Source: SLDF01 sp964537925 (lineage in GTDB: Bacteria; Bacteroidota; Bacteroidia; Chitinophagales; Saprospiraceae). Taken from it: a stretch of DNA of 64,000 nucleotides. Shown one piece after another: positions 35,158 through 44,775 of this stretch. Where the stretch lies: contig CAZICV010000006.1 in assembly GCA_964537925.1 (NCBI GenBank), positions 1 through 64,000 of the forward strand. Direction: 5' to 3'. How positions within the stretch are numbered: the stretch's first letter is position 1; each line of letters opens with the position of its first letter. The notes under the pieces were generated by a model that did no database searches, was not told the DNA's origin, and saw nothing but the letters and a program-made list of their open reading frames with translations. A program made the translations under genes and the position numbers.

Positions 35158-36112
35158 TGCACCGTCATCGACTATCAAGAAAAGTTTCTGGAGACGTGAT
35201 TCCGTAATCCTGGGAGCATGCTTTGTCCTCGCCCTGGCTTTCTGGCTGGTCAACAAGCTGTCCCTTTACTACACGACTTATGTACCCGTAGTCATCCGCT
35301 ATGTACTTCCCGACCAGATGTCTTTCAAAGAGGACCCGGTGGAGGAGGTCAAAGTGCTGCTCAACGGGAAAGGCTGGCGTCTTTTGAGGGCTGGATACCT
35401 CAGCCGCCAGGATACGCTGACCGTATATCTGTCTGATGCCGAGCGGCAGCTGATTTCTTCCAATACGCTGAAAGCGCTTTACAAGGAGCACCATTCCGGG
35501 GAGCCTTTCGATGTGCTCTCCAACAGCCCCGAGGTCTTGTCCGTCGAGCTGGAAAAAACCTACAAAAAGCTGGTACCGGTAAAGCTGGTGCACGAGATTG
35601 GTTTCTTTCCCGACTTCGAGATCAGTGGGGATGTAGAGTTGCAACCGGATACCGTAGCCTTGTACGGTCCTCAGCAACTACTGGACAGTATCCGTGAATG
35701 GCCGACCGAGCGTCTGAAGCTCCAGAATATCAAGGAAGATATACATACGTCGATCAAACTCCAGACGCCCGCCCAGCGAACCGTCAGGACAAGTGTGGAC
35801 GTAGTGGATGTGCATATATCCGTAGAGGAATTTACCGAGAAGGTCATCGAGATACCGATCCGGCTGCCGTCAGAGCACAGAGCCAAGGGTAAGATCCGGA
35901 TACTGCCGGAGTCCGTCAAGGTATACGCTTATATCCCCCTCAGTATGTACGACAAGCTGTCAAAGGACGACTTCCTGGTGGAGGCCGATCTTGACAAACA
36001 ATCCGTACAGGGAGATATCCATACAGCTCCCCTCCGGCTCCGCCATAAGCCGCCAGGAATCAATAAAGTGAAGATCCACCCACGTACCGTGGAAGTCATG
36101 TATTTCAGGTAA
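35147..36112 (+). CDS. YbbR-domain (CdaR-like) membrane protein
   Basis: A 321-residue protein with one N-terminal transmembrane helix (about 20-38) and a long extracytoplasmic part made of YbbR-like repeats (for example VPVKLVHEIGFFPDFEISGDV, VALYGPQQLLDSI, and IPIRLPSEHRAKGKIRI). In firmicutes CdaR modulates diadenylate cyclase CdaA. Here no cyclase is adjacent and the neighbour is yajC, the usual Bacteroidota arrangement. The role is therefore inferred only loosely. Confidence 0.85.
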   Translation: MPSDAPSSTIKKSFWRRDSVILGACFVLALAFWLVNKLSLYYTTYVPVVIRYVLPDQMSFKEDPVEEVKVLLNGKGWRLLRAGYLSRQDTLTVYLSDAERQLISSNTLKALYKEHHSGEPFDVLSNSPEVLSVELEKTYKKLVPVKLVHEIGFFPDFEISGDVELQPDTVALYGPQQLLDSIREWPTERLKLQNIKEDIHTSIKLQTPAQRTVRTSVDVVDVHISVEEFTEKVIEIPIRLPSEHRAKGKIRILPESVKVYAYIPLSMYDKLSKDDFLVEADLDKQSVQGDIHTAPLRLRHKPPGINKVKIHPRTVEVMYFR

Positions 36113-36129
36113 AAGAAGCGTTTACGTAT

Positions 36130-38307
36130 TCAGCGTAGCAGGCTCACATTGCCCTTCAGACGTATGGGTGTCCCGTCCAGGCATACTCCCTCAAAGTAAT
36201 AACCATAGGCATCGATCGGTACGGGTTCGCCCTCGAAGGTACCATCCCATCCCCTGCCGGCATCGTTTGTCTCAAATAGCTTTTCACCCCAGCGATTGTA
36301 TACGATCAGCGTGAATGGACCCAGTACAGAGCTCCGTACGTTGAAAGTATTGTTGTAGGGATCGTTATTGGGGCTGAAAGCGGAAGGTATGTAGACATAA
36401 CTGTCATCACATGGCAGGATGGTGACGACGACACGTACGGTCAGTTCCCGCGTACAACCGCCTTCACCGGTCACCGTGACAGTATAATCGGTAGTGGCCA
36501 GGGGGCTTGCCTCCGGATCGGGTATGACAGCTGAAGACAGGCTTCCTGCATTGTTCCATTGATAGGTGAATACAGTATCGGACGGCCTTACGGACAGTTG
36601 TGACACGCCGCCAATGACGATCGTGTCTGGTACGGCCCGTGCATCAAAGGCAGGTAAAGGATCAGGTACGGAGACAAAGACGGAGTCTGCTAGTTCACAG
36701 CCTCCGGGTGACATAATCCGCACAGATATATAACCACTTTCCGGTGCGAGTACCAGCGGATCAGCTGTACCCTGGCCGGACAGTATCCAGCTATCAGGCG
36801 ACCAGGTGACGGAGGCTCCGGGAGGATTCAATACTGCATTGATGCTTACCGGGATATCGTCGCAGACCGTATAGAGCCTGGAACCGAAATCCAGTGAGAC
36901 CAGATCCGGCCTGTATTCATCCGTGATTACCAGTCTGCATCCCTTGCTGTTTACGGCGATCATCGTAACGGTCACAACGGGCGCCAGCGGTACGGATACT
37001 TCTGCCGGGTTCCCGGTAAAGCTGTAGGTGTCTGTTCCGTCGGAAAGTTCCCATTCCAGGCTTGTGATCTGGTATTCGGAGTCCCTGACATCTGCATCCA
37101 GTCGAAGCCTCAGCGAGTCGCTGCAGTACAGTTGAGAGATCCCGATCTCACCGCTCATACTGAGCGGCACGATCTCTATGGAGCGCATGGAAGTATCCGC
37201 ACAGGGCGCACCTGGATTGGCGATAAGCGTGACGATGTATTGTCCGGGGCCAGAAAAAGTATATTGAAGGTGATAATCACTGGATGTGAATCCCGGATTG
37301 GCCGGATCATCTATGATCCATAGTACACTGTCTGCCGTCTGGCTCAGGTTCTCGAAGTAAACATCAAATCCGCAGTTCACCTCCGGCGAGAAAAAAGCCG
37401 ACTCCGTCTTGCCGCAGAGACCAATATTGTACTGGAAGTCCCTGCGTGTAGCCGAGATGAGCACGCCGTCCCTGTATTCCTCTACACAGATACCTGCAAC
37501 GAACTGCCCGGTAATCCGCGGCAACCCGGTGAGCAGACCGGTACGGCTATCTATACGGAGCGGATCACCGCCCAGCATATCGTGCTCGCCGAAGGGAGAC
37601 AACCAGCGAAGCGGTACATAAGGCGGCGGATTCGGCGGACGAGGGGTGGGCGAATCGGGCGTGGCGCCGGTGAGCGGTGTACAAAGCCTGTAGACGAGCG
37701 AATCACCGTCTATATCGGCGGCGCTGTGATCAAAGTAGATCGGCTCCCCCACACATATATAGATCGGCGGCCAGGTCCTGAATACAGCGTTGCTATTGCA
37801 GGAGCGCAGGGACTCTTCACTGATGAAAGCGTAAAACGTGGCCCCTGTATTCGCCGGATCTATGATATTCTGAATGGTCTCGTTTCGGCAACAGCGCTGA
37901 TAGGCCAGCTGGTACCCGCCCTCCAGGAAAGGCAGCGTCACCGTATCCCTATACCGGGTCGTATGGACGCATACCGACGGCGGAGCTACATAACACTCGC
38001 CGGAGAGCACCGGCTGGAGCGTATCGTTGTTCATCAGCCGCATACGCAGGTCATACCTGAGCCGGTTGTTCCGGTCGAAGATGCCTATTGAAGCTGGATT
38101 GTCAAACCAGACCAGCGGGTTGCCGTAAAAGCAATCCCTGTATACAGTCATGACGATCTCATAGCGGTCATCGCCCAGACAGCGGTAGTTGATCTCCCCG
38201 CCCACTATATGGGAAGCGCTCATGATCTGTGAAAAAAAACACAACAGGAACAAGGCGACAAACCGAAAACAGGATACCCGGAAGTTCATACCGTTCAGGA
38301 AGCGCAT
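36130..38307 (-). CDS. Giant secreted adhesin-like protein, T9SS type B (725 aa)
   Basis: A 725-residue exported protein. The signal peptide (about 1-30) is followed by a cysteine-containing domain beginning SHIVGGEINYRCLG, which continues to CCRNETIQNI and FQYNIGLCG near 305. PKD/Ig-like modules follow. The C-terminal ~85 residues are a gliding-motility-type (type B) sorting domain: IPSAFSPNNDPYNNTF, IVYNRWGEKLFE and WDGTFEGE. Export by T9SS and surface display are expected. It is paralogous to the larger protein at 38454 and is the last gene of the minus-strand block starting at 45798. Confidence 0.88.
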   Translation of the reverse strand: MRFLNGMNFRVSCFRFVALFLLCFFSQIMSASHIVGGEINYRCLGDDRYEIVMTVYRDCFYGNPLVWFDNPASIGIFDRNNRLRYDLRMRLMNNDTLQPVLSGECYVAPPSVCVHTTRYRDTVTLPFLEGGYQLAYQRCCRNETIQNIIDPANTGATFYAFISEESLRSCNSNAVFRTWPPIYICVGEPIYFDHSAADIDGDSLVYRLCTPLTGATPDSPTPRPPNPPPYVPLRWLSPFGEHDMLGGDPLRIDSRTGLLTGLPRITGQFVAGICVEEYRDGVLISATRRDFQYNIGLCGKTESAFFSPEVNCGFDVYFENLSQTADSVLWIIDDPANPGFTSSDYHLQYTFSGPGQYIVTLIANPGAPCADTSMRSIEIVPLSMSGEIGISQLYCSDSLRLRLDADVRDSEYQITSLEWELSDGTDTYSFTGNPAEVSVPLAPVVTVTMIAVNSKGCRLVITDEYRPDLVSLDFGSRLYTVCDDIPVSINAVLNPPGASVTWSPDSWILSGQGTADPLVLAPESGYISVRIMSPGGCELADSVFVSVPDPLPAFDARAVPDTIVIGGVSQLSVRPSDTVFTYQWNNAGSLSSAVIPDPEASPLATTDYTVTVTGEGGCTRELTVRVVVTILPCDDSYVYIPSAFSPNNDPYNNTFNVRSSVLGPFTLIVYNRWGEKLFETNDAGRGWDGTFEGEPVPIDAYGYYFEGVCLDGTPIRLKGNVSLLR

Positions 38308-38379
38308 ACGACACGGTATTCCGCGATGAGCAAAGTAGTATCCATCATTTAAAAATACGGAATAAATCCCGAAAACAGA

Positions 38380-38414
38380 AAAGCCCCTGCCGGTTCAATC
38401 CGGTCAGGGGCTTT
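38380..38414 (-). terminator. Terminator between the two type B secreted proteins
   Basis: A 14-bp stem with one bulged base (38380-38393 with 38400-38414) and a 6-nt loop is followed on the minus strand by TTTTCTGTTTTC. It should end or attenuate transcription between the 1275-aa gene and the 725-aa gene, lowering expression of the second. Confidence 0.75.
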
Positions 38415-38453
38415 CAAATATGGTTGTGCTTAGCTGTTCGTGTATCTGCTAAG

Positions 38454-41400
38454 TTATCTCATGATAGACACGTTGCCTTTCTTGACATATTCCTGCTCGT
38501 CGATACAGAAGACACGCAGGTGGAAGCCGTAGGATCCGATAGGCATCTCTTCATTCTTAAAGGTGCCGTCCCACCCTGTATTGAGGTCGGTCGTCTTGAA
38601 TATCTCCTGGCCCCACCTGTTGTAGATGATCAGTTCCACGGTACGTACGTATGGTTCGAATACGCGGACCTTCAGTACATCGTTGACGCCGTCTCCGTTC
38701 GGTGTGAACGAGTTGGGCAGGAATATATACGGTTCGTCACAGGCCAGTTGCGCTACCGTGAGTGTACCCGGTGTACAGGTAATCTCACAACCATCAGGAT
38801 TGGTGATCGTCACCGTGAACTGCGTAGTTTGAGGATCTGTCAGCACCTTCGTCTCGGTAGTCGGTTGATCGGGGTTCTCCAGCAGGTCGGCAGGCTCCCA
38901 GCGGTATGTATACCCCGGCACTGAAGTCACGCTCAATGTAGCGGTACCGCCTACCAGGATCGTATCAGGCTCGATGGAACAGACCAGCGGTTCAAAGCCG
39001 GAAACCAGTAGCGTATAGCTGCCCGTCACGACACAACCATCCTTGTATGTCACGGATACCGTATAGGTCGTTGTCACATCCGGGCTGACCACGATGGCAT
39101 TGGTATTGGCGCCCGAGATGATCTGGTCCAGAGGTATCCAGCTATAGCCCACTATACTGTCGGGATATGGCGCGGTGACATATATCGTAGTTGTATCTCC
39201 GAAACAAAGCGGAATATTCCCGTCTGTAGTGAAAGTCACCTTGAAGAAGTCTACGTTGACTGCCCGGGTGGTAGTACAGCCGTATTCGTCCAGTACCTCC
39301 ACGATGATCGTGATATCCGTTGTAAGGGTAATAGTGAGCTCAGGACCTGTACCCAGCACATTTCCGGCGCCGTCTTTCCAGGTATAGCTCACTGCACTGC
39401 CGCTGCTCGCTATGAAAGTGATGGTAGTGTCTTTACAGAACTCCAGGTTGGAGTCCGTATTGATGTCTATCGGGTCCGGCAGAACCACCGTCACCGTACG
39501 TATAGCATGACAGGTATCCTGTGCAGGGTCTGAAATACGAACGGTAAATGTAGTGTTCTCGGTTACTTTGGTCTTGGGATTGTGGCTGTTCGGATCGCTC
39601 ACAAGGTTTTCAGGGCTCCATTCGTAGATGAAGTTCGGATTGCCGTTGGGGTTGAGCTCTACGGAATCGCCTTCACATGCTACGATCGTATCCCGGAGTG
39701 AACCCAGATCGAGATCGATCAGCTTGATAGACTTGGTGATCGTATCGGGGCATTCACCTCCCGTATACAGTGTCACGTCATATGTGCCCGCAGCGCCGTA
39801 TGTAAACGTGACTGTCTCCTCCGTAGAAGTAGAACCTCCCGCATCACCGAATTCCCAGCGTACGACGGGGCCGCCTGTGGTCTTGACGAAATCAACCTCG
39901 AGGCTACCGCACTCCGTACCGGCAGTGAAGTCTGCGCGTTCCGCATCTTTTACCACTACGGTCACTTGTTTCTCCACACTGCAATTGATGGCCGGGTCAG
40001 TGATCGTAACCGAGTAGACGGACGTTTCGTCCGGTCCGGCCCATGGACTTGGGTTTATAGCTACCGGAGGGAAAAGCCCCGTCAGAGGGGACCATTCGTA
40101 TATAAGGCCGGGTACTGCCGTCGGGTTGAGCTGAACGCGCTTGCCTGGACATACCTCGTAATCTTTGATGATGATATTATCCACCAGCAGGTTGACACGG
40201 ATCGTATCCGTGGTTTCGCTGATACAGCCGTTTTCCTGCTCAATCTTCAGGGTGATGATCAGCGTCTGGGTCGTGTCGAAGCCAAAGATGGGATTCTGGT
40301 CGGTAGACGTGAATACGCCATCCTCGTGCTCGATAGTCCACTCCCAGCTGATCGGATCGCCTTGAGTCTGATCCAGGAACTGGATGATCAGTGTATCTAC
40401 GCATTCAAGCGCCTGCAGGGAGAAAGCGGCATCCAGCACCAGGTCGGGGTTGAGGTCAAACTCCTTGGTGACGTTGCCGACACAACCAGTACTTGACTCT
40501 ACCTCCAGTGTCAGTTTGACTCTCCGGAAGCCATCGATCACGAAAGTCGGGTTCTGAAGATCGCTCGTTTCTGTCGTCGCATCGTATTCCAGCGTATAAT
40601 CCCAGCTCAGTATAGTAGCGCCCCCGGGAGAATTGTCGGTGGTCGCGTCCGTCACAAACAAGGTATACGTGTCTTCACACTTCTCGATATAGTAGGTAAA
40701 GTCCGGAACAAGTCCCTGATCCGACTCTGAAGTAAAGGTCTTCTCGATGGTCTTGCTGCAACCATTGGCGGCGGTCACCGTCAATATCACTTTCACAGGT
40801 ACTCCTGCGGGCAGATAGGCACTGACATTGGAGCCGCTGAGGTTGATGGTATCGCCGCTGTTGTTGCCGTATATGATTGTCCAGTCCCATTCGGCCAGTG
40901 TCGATACTGTATCGGAAGACTGATCGGTGAAAACGTGCAGTATGCTGTCGCCGCAGTTGTATGCCTCATAGTCAAAGTCAGCCTCCAGGCCGGTATTGCG
41001 CAGGATCAGTGTTTTGATCAGCGTATCCGTACATACAGAGTCCTGGTAAGCTATCAGCGCTACCTGGTAGACACCTGTATCAGGGTATACCTGGGGAGCA
41101 GGATTCTGGTCATCTGTAGTGAAAGACAGGTTGGAAGGCCAGTCAAAATACCACCTGTAGAAGTTGGCGTTGGTACTGTTATTGACAAAATTGACTGTCA
41201 GATCACCGCACTGGATAGAAGGCGCATCGAAAGCTGCCCGCGGAATATCTCCACAGGATACGACGTTGTACTGGAAGTCGCGGCGATGTGTCGAGATCAG
41301 CTCGCCGTTCCGGTATTCCTCTACACAGATACCCACGAGAAACTGTCCGATTGCCGACGGTACACCGGTGATCAGACCGGTTCTTGAGTCGATCCTCAAC

Positions 41401-42281
41401 TCCTCTCCTGCCTGTGAACCGAGCATATTGCCCGTGCTGAAACCCGACTGCCAGACAATCGTGTCATAAGATGGGCTGCCTCCCGATTGCGGGCGTTTGG
41501 GTGGAGCTGGCGGTTGTGGCTTAGGCTGGTTGCGTGTCGCACCCAGGTAAGGAGTACAAAGCTTGTACACCAGGCTGTCGCCGTCAGGATCTATTGCAGA
41601 GTGATCAAAGTTGAGGTTGTCACCAAGGCAGATATACACCGGCGGCCATTCTTTGAACTGTGCACCCTGGTTACAATTGACGATAGCAACATCGGATATC
41701 TCGGCCGTATAGGTCGAACCTGTGTTCACCGGATCGACCACGTTGTTTAGTGTTACGTTACGGCAACATCTCTGGTGGGCCAGGATATATCCGCCCTGCC
41801 TGATCGGCAGAGTGATTGTGTCGCGATAGATGGCATACTCGACGCATACATCCGGGCCGAACTGCGCACAACCTGGATTCAATCCCGTGTCTATCTTGTC
41901 TATCAGGCGGGGTCTCATCAGGATCTGGCCGCCTACACCTATAAAAGGTATCCTGTTGCCAAGACCGTCGAATATACCTACTGAAGCCGGGTTGTCGAAA
42001 GTAGCGCCCGGCAGGGCATTTTCACAGTCGCGGTAGATCACGAGATTGATCTCATACTGATTGTTACCCAGACAGCGGTAGTTCAGTTCCCCCCCAACAA
42101 TATGCGAAGCCATCAGGCTACCGCTTGCAAACAACCCTGCAAGCAGCGCTACCGCCAGCGTGAATCTGCGCACGAGCGAGGAGCAGAAAGGCAGTAAGGC
42201 ACTCGCCTTATTGCCGAGCTGGTATTCTCCGGTATGATATGTTGCGTTGTACATTTTCCTTTCTTTTTGGGTCTTCTTCAT
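38454..42281 (-). CDS. Giant secreted adhesin-like protein, T9SS type B (1275 aa)
   Basis: A 1275-residue exported protein. A long signal region (about 1-58) with a hydrophobic core LAVALLAGLFASG precedes a cysteine-containing domain starting SHIVGGELNYRCLGNNQYEINLVIYRDC (through CCRNVTLNNV, GICVEEYRNG). Roughly eight PKD/Ig-like modules (about 350-1170) follow, with repeated WDW/WEW cores. The type B C-terminal domain has LPNSFTPNGDGVNDVL, LIIYNRWGQEIFKT and WDGTFKNEEMPIGSYGF. It should be a surface adhesin or matrix protein exported by T9SS. It starts 17 bp after the PorE-like gene. Confidence 0.9.
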   Translation of the reverse strand: MKKTQKERKMYNATYHTGEYQLGNKASALLPFCSSLVRRFTLAVALLAGLFASGSLMASHIVGGELNYRCLGNNQYEINLVIYRDCENALPGATFDNPASVGIFDGLGNRIPFIGVGGQILMRPRLIDKIDTGLNPGCAQFGPDVCVEYAIYRDTITLPIRQGGYILAHQRCCRNVTLNNVVDPVNTGSTYTAEISDVAIVNCNQGAQFKEWPPVYICLGDNLNFDHSAIDPDGDSLVYKLCTPYLGATRNQPKPQPPAPPKRPQSGGSPSYDTIVWQSGFSTGNMLGSQAGEELRIDSRTGLITGVPSAIGQFLVGICVEEYRNGELISTHRRDFQYNVVSCGDIPRAAFDAPSIQCGDLTVNFVNNSTNANFYRWYFDWPSNLSFTTDDQNPAPQVYPDTGVYQVALIAYQDSVCTDTLIKTLILRNTGLEADFDYEAYNCGDSILHVFTDQSSDTVSTLAEWDWTIIYGNNSGDTINLSGSNVSAYLPAGVPVKVILTVTAANGCSKTIEKTFTSESDQGLVPDFTYYIEKCEDTYTLFVTDATTDNSPGGATILSWDYTLEYDATTETSDLQNPTFVIDGFRRVKLTLEVESSTGCVGNVTKEFDLNPDLVLDAAFSLQALECVDTLIIQFLDQTQGDPISWEWTIEHEDGVFTSTDQNPIFGFDTTQTLIITLKIEQENGCISETTDTIRVNLLVDNIIIKDYEVCPGKRVQLNPTAVPGLIYEWSPLTGLFPPVAINPSPWAGPDETSVYSVTITDPAINCSVEKQVTVVVKDAERADFTAGTECGSLEVDFVKTTGGPVVRWEFGDAGGSTSTEETVTFTYGAAGTYDVTLYTGGECPDTITKSIKLIDLDLGSLRDTIVACEGDSVELNPNGNPNFIYEWSPENLVSDPNSHNPKTKVTENTTFTVRISDPAQDTCHAIRTVTVVLPDPIDINTDSNLEFCKDTTITFIASSGSAVSYTWKDGAGNVLGTGPELTITLTTDITIIVEVLDEYGCTTTRAVNVDFFKVTFTTDGNIPLCFGDTTTIYVTAPYPDSIVGYSWIPLDQIISGANTNAIVVSPDVTTTYTVSVTYKDGCVVTGSYTLLVSGFEPLVCSIEPDTILVGGTATLSVTSVPGYTYRWEPADLLENPDQPTTETKVLTDPQTTQFTVTITNPDGCEITCTPGTLTVAQLACDEPYIFLPNSFTPNGDGVNDVLKVRVFEPYVRTVELIIYNRWGQEIFKTTDLNTGWDGTFKNEEMPIGSYGFHLRVFCIDEQEYVKKGNVSIMR

Positions 42282-42298
42282 GGGTTTTCCGAAGGGGA

Positions 42299-44743
42299 TT
42301 ATCTGCGGTTGCTTTTGTTGCGGGTCACCTGGATGATCTCTACGCGACGCTCCCTCGAAGCAGGAATACTATAGATGGAGTTACGCACATCCTTGAGGTT
42401 GCCGCTGACATATTTCGGCGCCCTTCTGGAACCGTATGCCTTCTCGGATACAACCAGCTTCTTATTCTGCATGAATGTATTGAGCTTGCCGTCGGAGTAC
42501 TTCGTGATCTGGTTCATCACGGAGCTTATACGGCGCTTACTGAGTGCATCGTTGTAGGCCACCGAAGCACGCGGACTCGCAAATCCCTGGAGAACGATCT
42601 CGACTTTCTGGTTGTCGTCGATCAGGGCTTTTTCAAGCAGTGCGATGAATGTCCTGAGGTGTTCATTACCCTGCTTGACCTCCTTGTCGAAGAACTGGCG
42701 TACTTCGCTGGCTGCCTGCTCTTTCTCCGAACCGCTCAGCGGAGCGCTCCATGCATCTATGAACTCCTGCTTACGGGCATAGTATGGCGGGAAGGTCTCT
42801 TCGTACCTGAGTGAAGTCCTTGTTTTGTATGTCCTCTTCTCGGGCTCGTCGTTGTCGAAGTACAATGTGAGCGGCAGGAAGTCTTCTAGGCTACCCAGTC
42901 CGAGATAGAGGTTCTTGGTGATCTTGTTGATCGCATCGGAATTGCGCGTATTCACTATGACTGAGTCGGCGCTGTAGCCACGCTTGGATGCGATCACGAT
43001 ATATTCTTTGTCGCGCTCGATCGGAATGATCAGCTGGTTGGTCTCGTCATCCATCTGTACGATCAGTTCGTCGGCAGGATTTGACCGGTCGATGATCTTG
43101 ATGGTAGATCCGTTCAGTGCAAGATTATTGCGCTTATCAAAGGTGAACACTTCGAGATCGAGGCGTGTAGTGCGCAGGTACAGTTCTTTCTTGATTGTCT
43201 GGCTCTTGCGGATACGCTTGGTCGAAAAATTGACCGTATCCGGGAAGAAACCATCTTTGGAAGCTACTACCACATAGTCTTTAGCACGATCCAGGGCAAA
43301 CTTAAACTCATTGCCTTCGAGATTGGTGATACCGCGCGGGTTGAGCGGATCGGACAGGTCGAGGAGGGTCACGGTAGCTCCTGCCAGCGCTTCCCTGGTC
43401 AGTTTGTCAAAAGTAAGTGCGAGCAGGTTCAACTCGATATCCAGGTATTCAGCCTTATAGATATCGTTACAACATGCTTCCTGTTGCTGATCCAGCAGCA
43501 TGCCTCCCTGGCGGTTGGAAGCGAAGTAAGCCGTGTTGTTGTCCTCTATGATCATGTAGTAGAGATCATTGTAGCTGCTGTTGACCGGCACGCTCATGTT
43601 CTCCGGCTCCATCCAGCCATCAGACCGGTACTCCGTACGATAGATATCATAACCACCGAGCCCTACGCGGCCATTACTCGCAAAGTAAAAGACACCGGTA
43701 GCGTTGTGATAGAAAGGCGTGATATCGAATTCGGGCGTATTGACCTCGGCAAAGTTCACCGCTTCGCCAAAGCTGCCGTCGTTCCTGATCTCAGCGTACC
43801 AGATGTCCAGGTTCCCTTTTCCTCCGGGGCGATCAGACACGAAATACAGCATTTCCTTGCCTGTGTTTTTGTCTATCGCTACTGCAGGCTGTGTACTGGT
43901 ATATTCTGCCAGGTTGATACCGTCAGGCAGTTTCACTGCTTCGCCATAAGTGCTGTCAGACAGTACCGTACGTACGTAGATATCGCAACGTATATCTTTT
44001 CCGTTCAGGTAGTTACATATTGTATAGTATACTTTGCTTCCGTCCGCATTGAATGCAGAGTGCGCCGTATGGATGTTTTCCATATTGAAGCCGTTGCCCA
44101 GCGGAATACCTGCGCCTTCTGCTTTGGATACCAGTACTTTCGATATCGGTCTGGCTGGCTTGTAATCGTCTTTCTTGTTCTCAAATCTCAGGGAAGAGTA
44201 ATAGAGTGAGTCTCCCTTGAGATAAGGCCCGAACTCCGAGTAAGGTGTGTTGATCTGTCCGCCGAGATGCGTGAGCTCCACGTCCTCAAACTCGACTTTC
44301 GATTCTGTCTTTGCAAACTCCAGCGCCTTGATCTGCAGCTTGGTGCGGTTGGTAAGATCGGCCGAATCACTCTCGTTCTCGGAGAGGTACATATCATAGT
44401 TCTTCTTGGCTTCGTCGTACCGTCCCAGGTGCATGTTCATCTCGGCAAGCCAGAAAGTCGCTTCGGGATATTTACCGTTCTTTTCCTTCTTGATCACCTC
44501 CCCGTAGTAACGGGCTGCCACCTTGTATGAGTTGAATTGACGGGCTGCTTCAGCACATTTATACTTGAGGTCCGTCCTATCCTCGTCAAACTCCAGGGCA
44601 TTCTGCCAATATACCAAGGCGGAATAATAGTCTTTGAACTCAAAGGCTTTCTCCGCTGCCGCTTCCCATGCTTTCTGCGTCTGGCCTGACGCGTGAATCC
44701 CAAAGAGAGAAGCAAAGAATATATACAGTAAGATACGTCTCAT
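42299..44743 (-). CDS. PorE-like OmpA-family T9SS envelope protein (TPR, PD40, CRD, OmpA)
   Basis: An 814-residue protein. After a signal peptide (MRRILLYIFFASLFGIHASG) come TPR-like helices (about 25-140), a PD40/WD40 beta-propeller (about 165-405, LYYSSLRF, GGYDIYRTEYR), two carboxypeptidase-regulatory modules (about 430-610), and a C-terminal OmpA domain (YNDALSKRRISSVM; ending RERRVEI) that binds peptidoglycan. This order is that of PorE, which tethers the T9SS outer-membrane machinery to the cell wall. It sits 32 bp after the PorP-like gene. A lipobox is not evident. Confidence 0.87.
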   Translation of the reverse strand: MRRILLYIFFASLFGIHASGQTQKAWEAAAEKAFEFKDYYSALVYWQNALEFDEDRTDLKYKCAEAARQFNSYKVAARYYGEVIKKEKNGKYPEATFWLAEMNMHLGRYDEAKKNYDMYLSENESDSADLTNRTKLQIKALEFAKTESKVEFEDVELTHLGGQINTPYSEFGPYLKGDSLYYSSLRFENKKDDYKPARPISKVLVSKAEGAGIPLGNGFNMENIHTAHSAFNADGSKVYYTICNYLNGKDIRCDIYVRTVLSDSTYGEAVKLPDGINLAEYTSTQPAVAIDKNTGKEMLYFVSDRPGGKGNLDIWYAEIRNDGSFGEAVNFAEVNTPEFDITPFYHNATGVFYFASNGRVGLGGYDIYRTEYRSDGWMEPENMSVPVNSSYNDLYYMIIEDNNTAYFASNRQGGMLLDQQQEACCNDIYKAEYLDIELNLLALTFDKLTREALAGATVTLLDLSDPLNPRGITNLEGNEFKFALDRAKDYVVVASKDGFFPDTVNFSTKRIRKSQTIKKELYLRTTRLDLEVFTFDKRNNLALNGSTIKIIDRSNPADELIVQMDDETNQLIIPIERDKEYIVIASKRGYSADSVIVNTRNSDAINKITKNLYLGLGSLEDFLPLTLYFDNDEPEKRTYKTRTSLRYEETFPPYYARKQEFIDAWSAPLSGSEKEQAASEVRQFFDKEVKQGNEHLRTFIALLEKALIDDNQKVEIVLQGFASPRASVAYNDALSKRRISSVMNQITKYSDGKLNTFMQNKKLVVSEKAYGSRRAPKYVSGNLKDVRNSIYSIPASRERRVEIIQVTRNKSNRR

Positions 44744-44775
44744 GGTCTTGATGTTAGGGTCCAATCTGTTTGGGA

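Noticed and set aside
38454..42281. CRISPR-like or tandem DNA repeats in the giant secreted protein gene
   Set aside because: The PKD modules repeat at protein level but differ in DNA sequence, and no short direct repeats with regular spacers were seen here or elsewhere.
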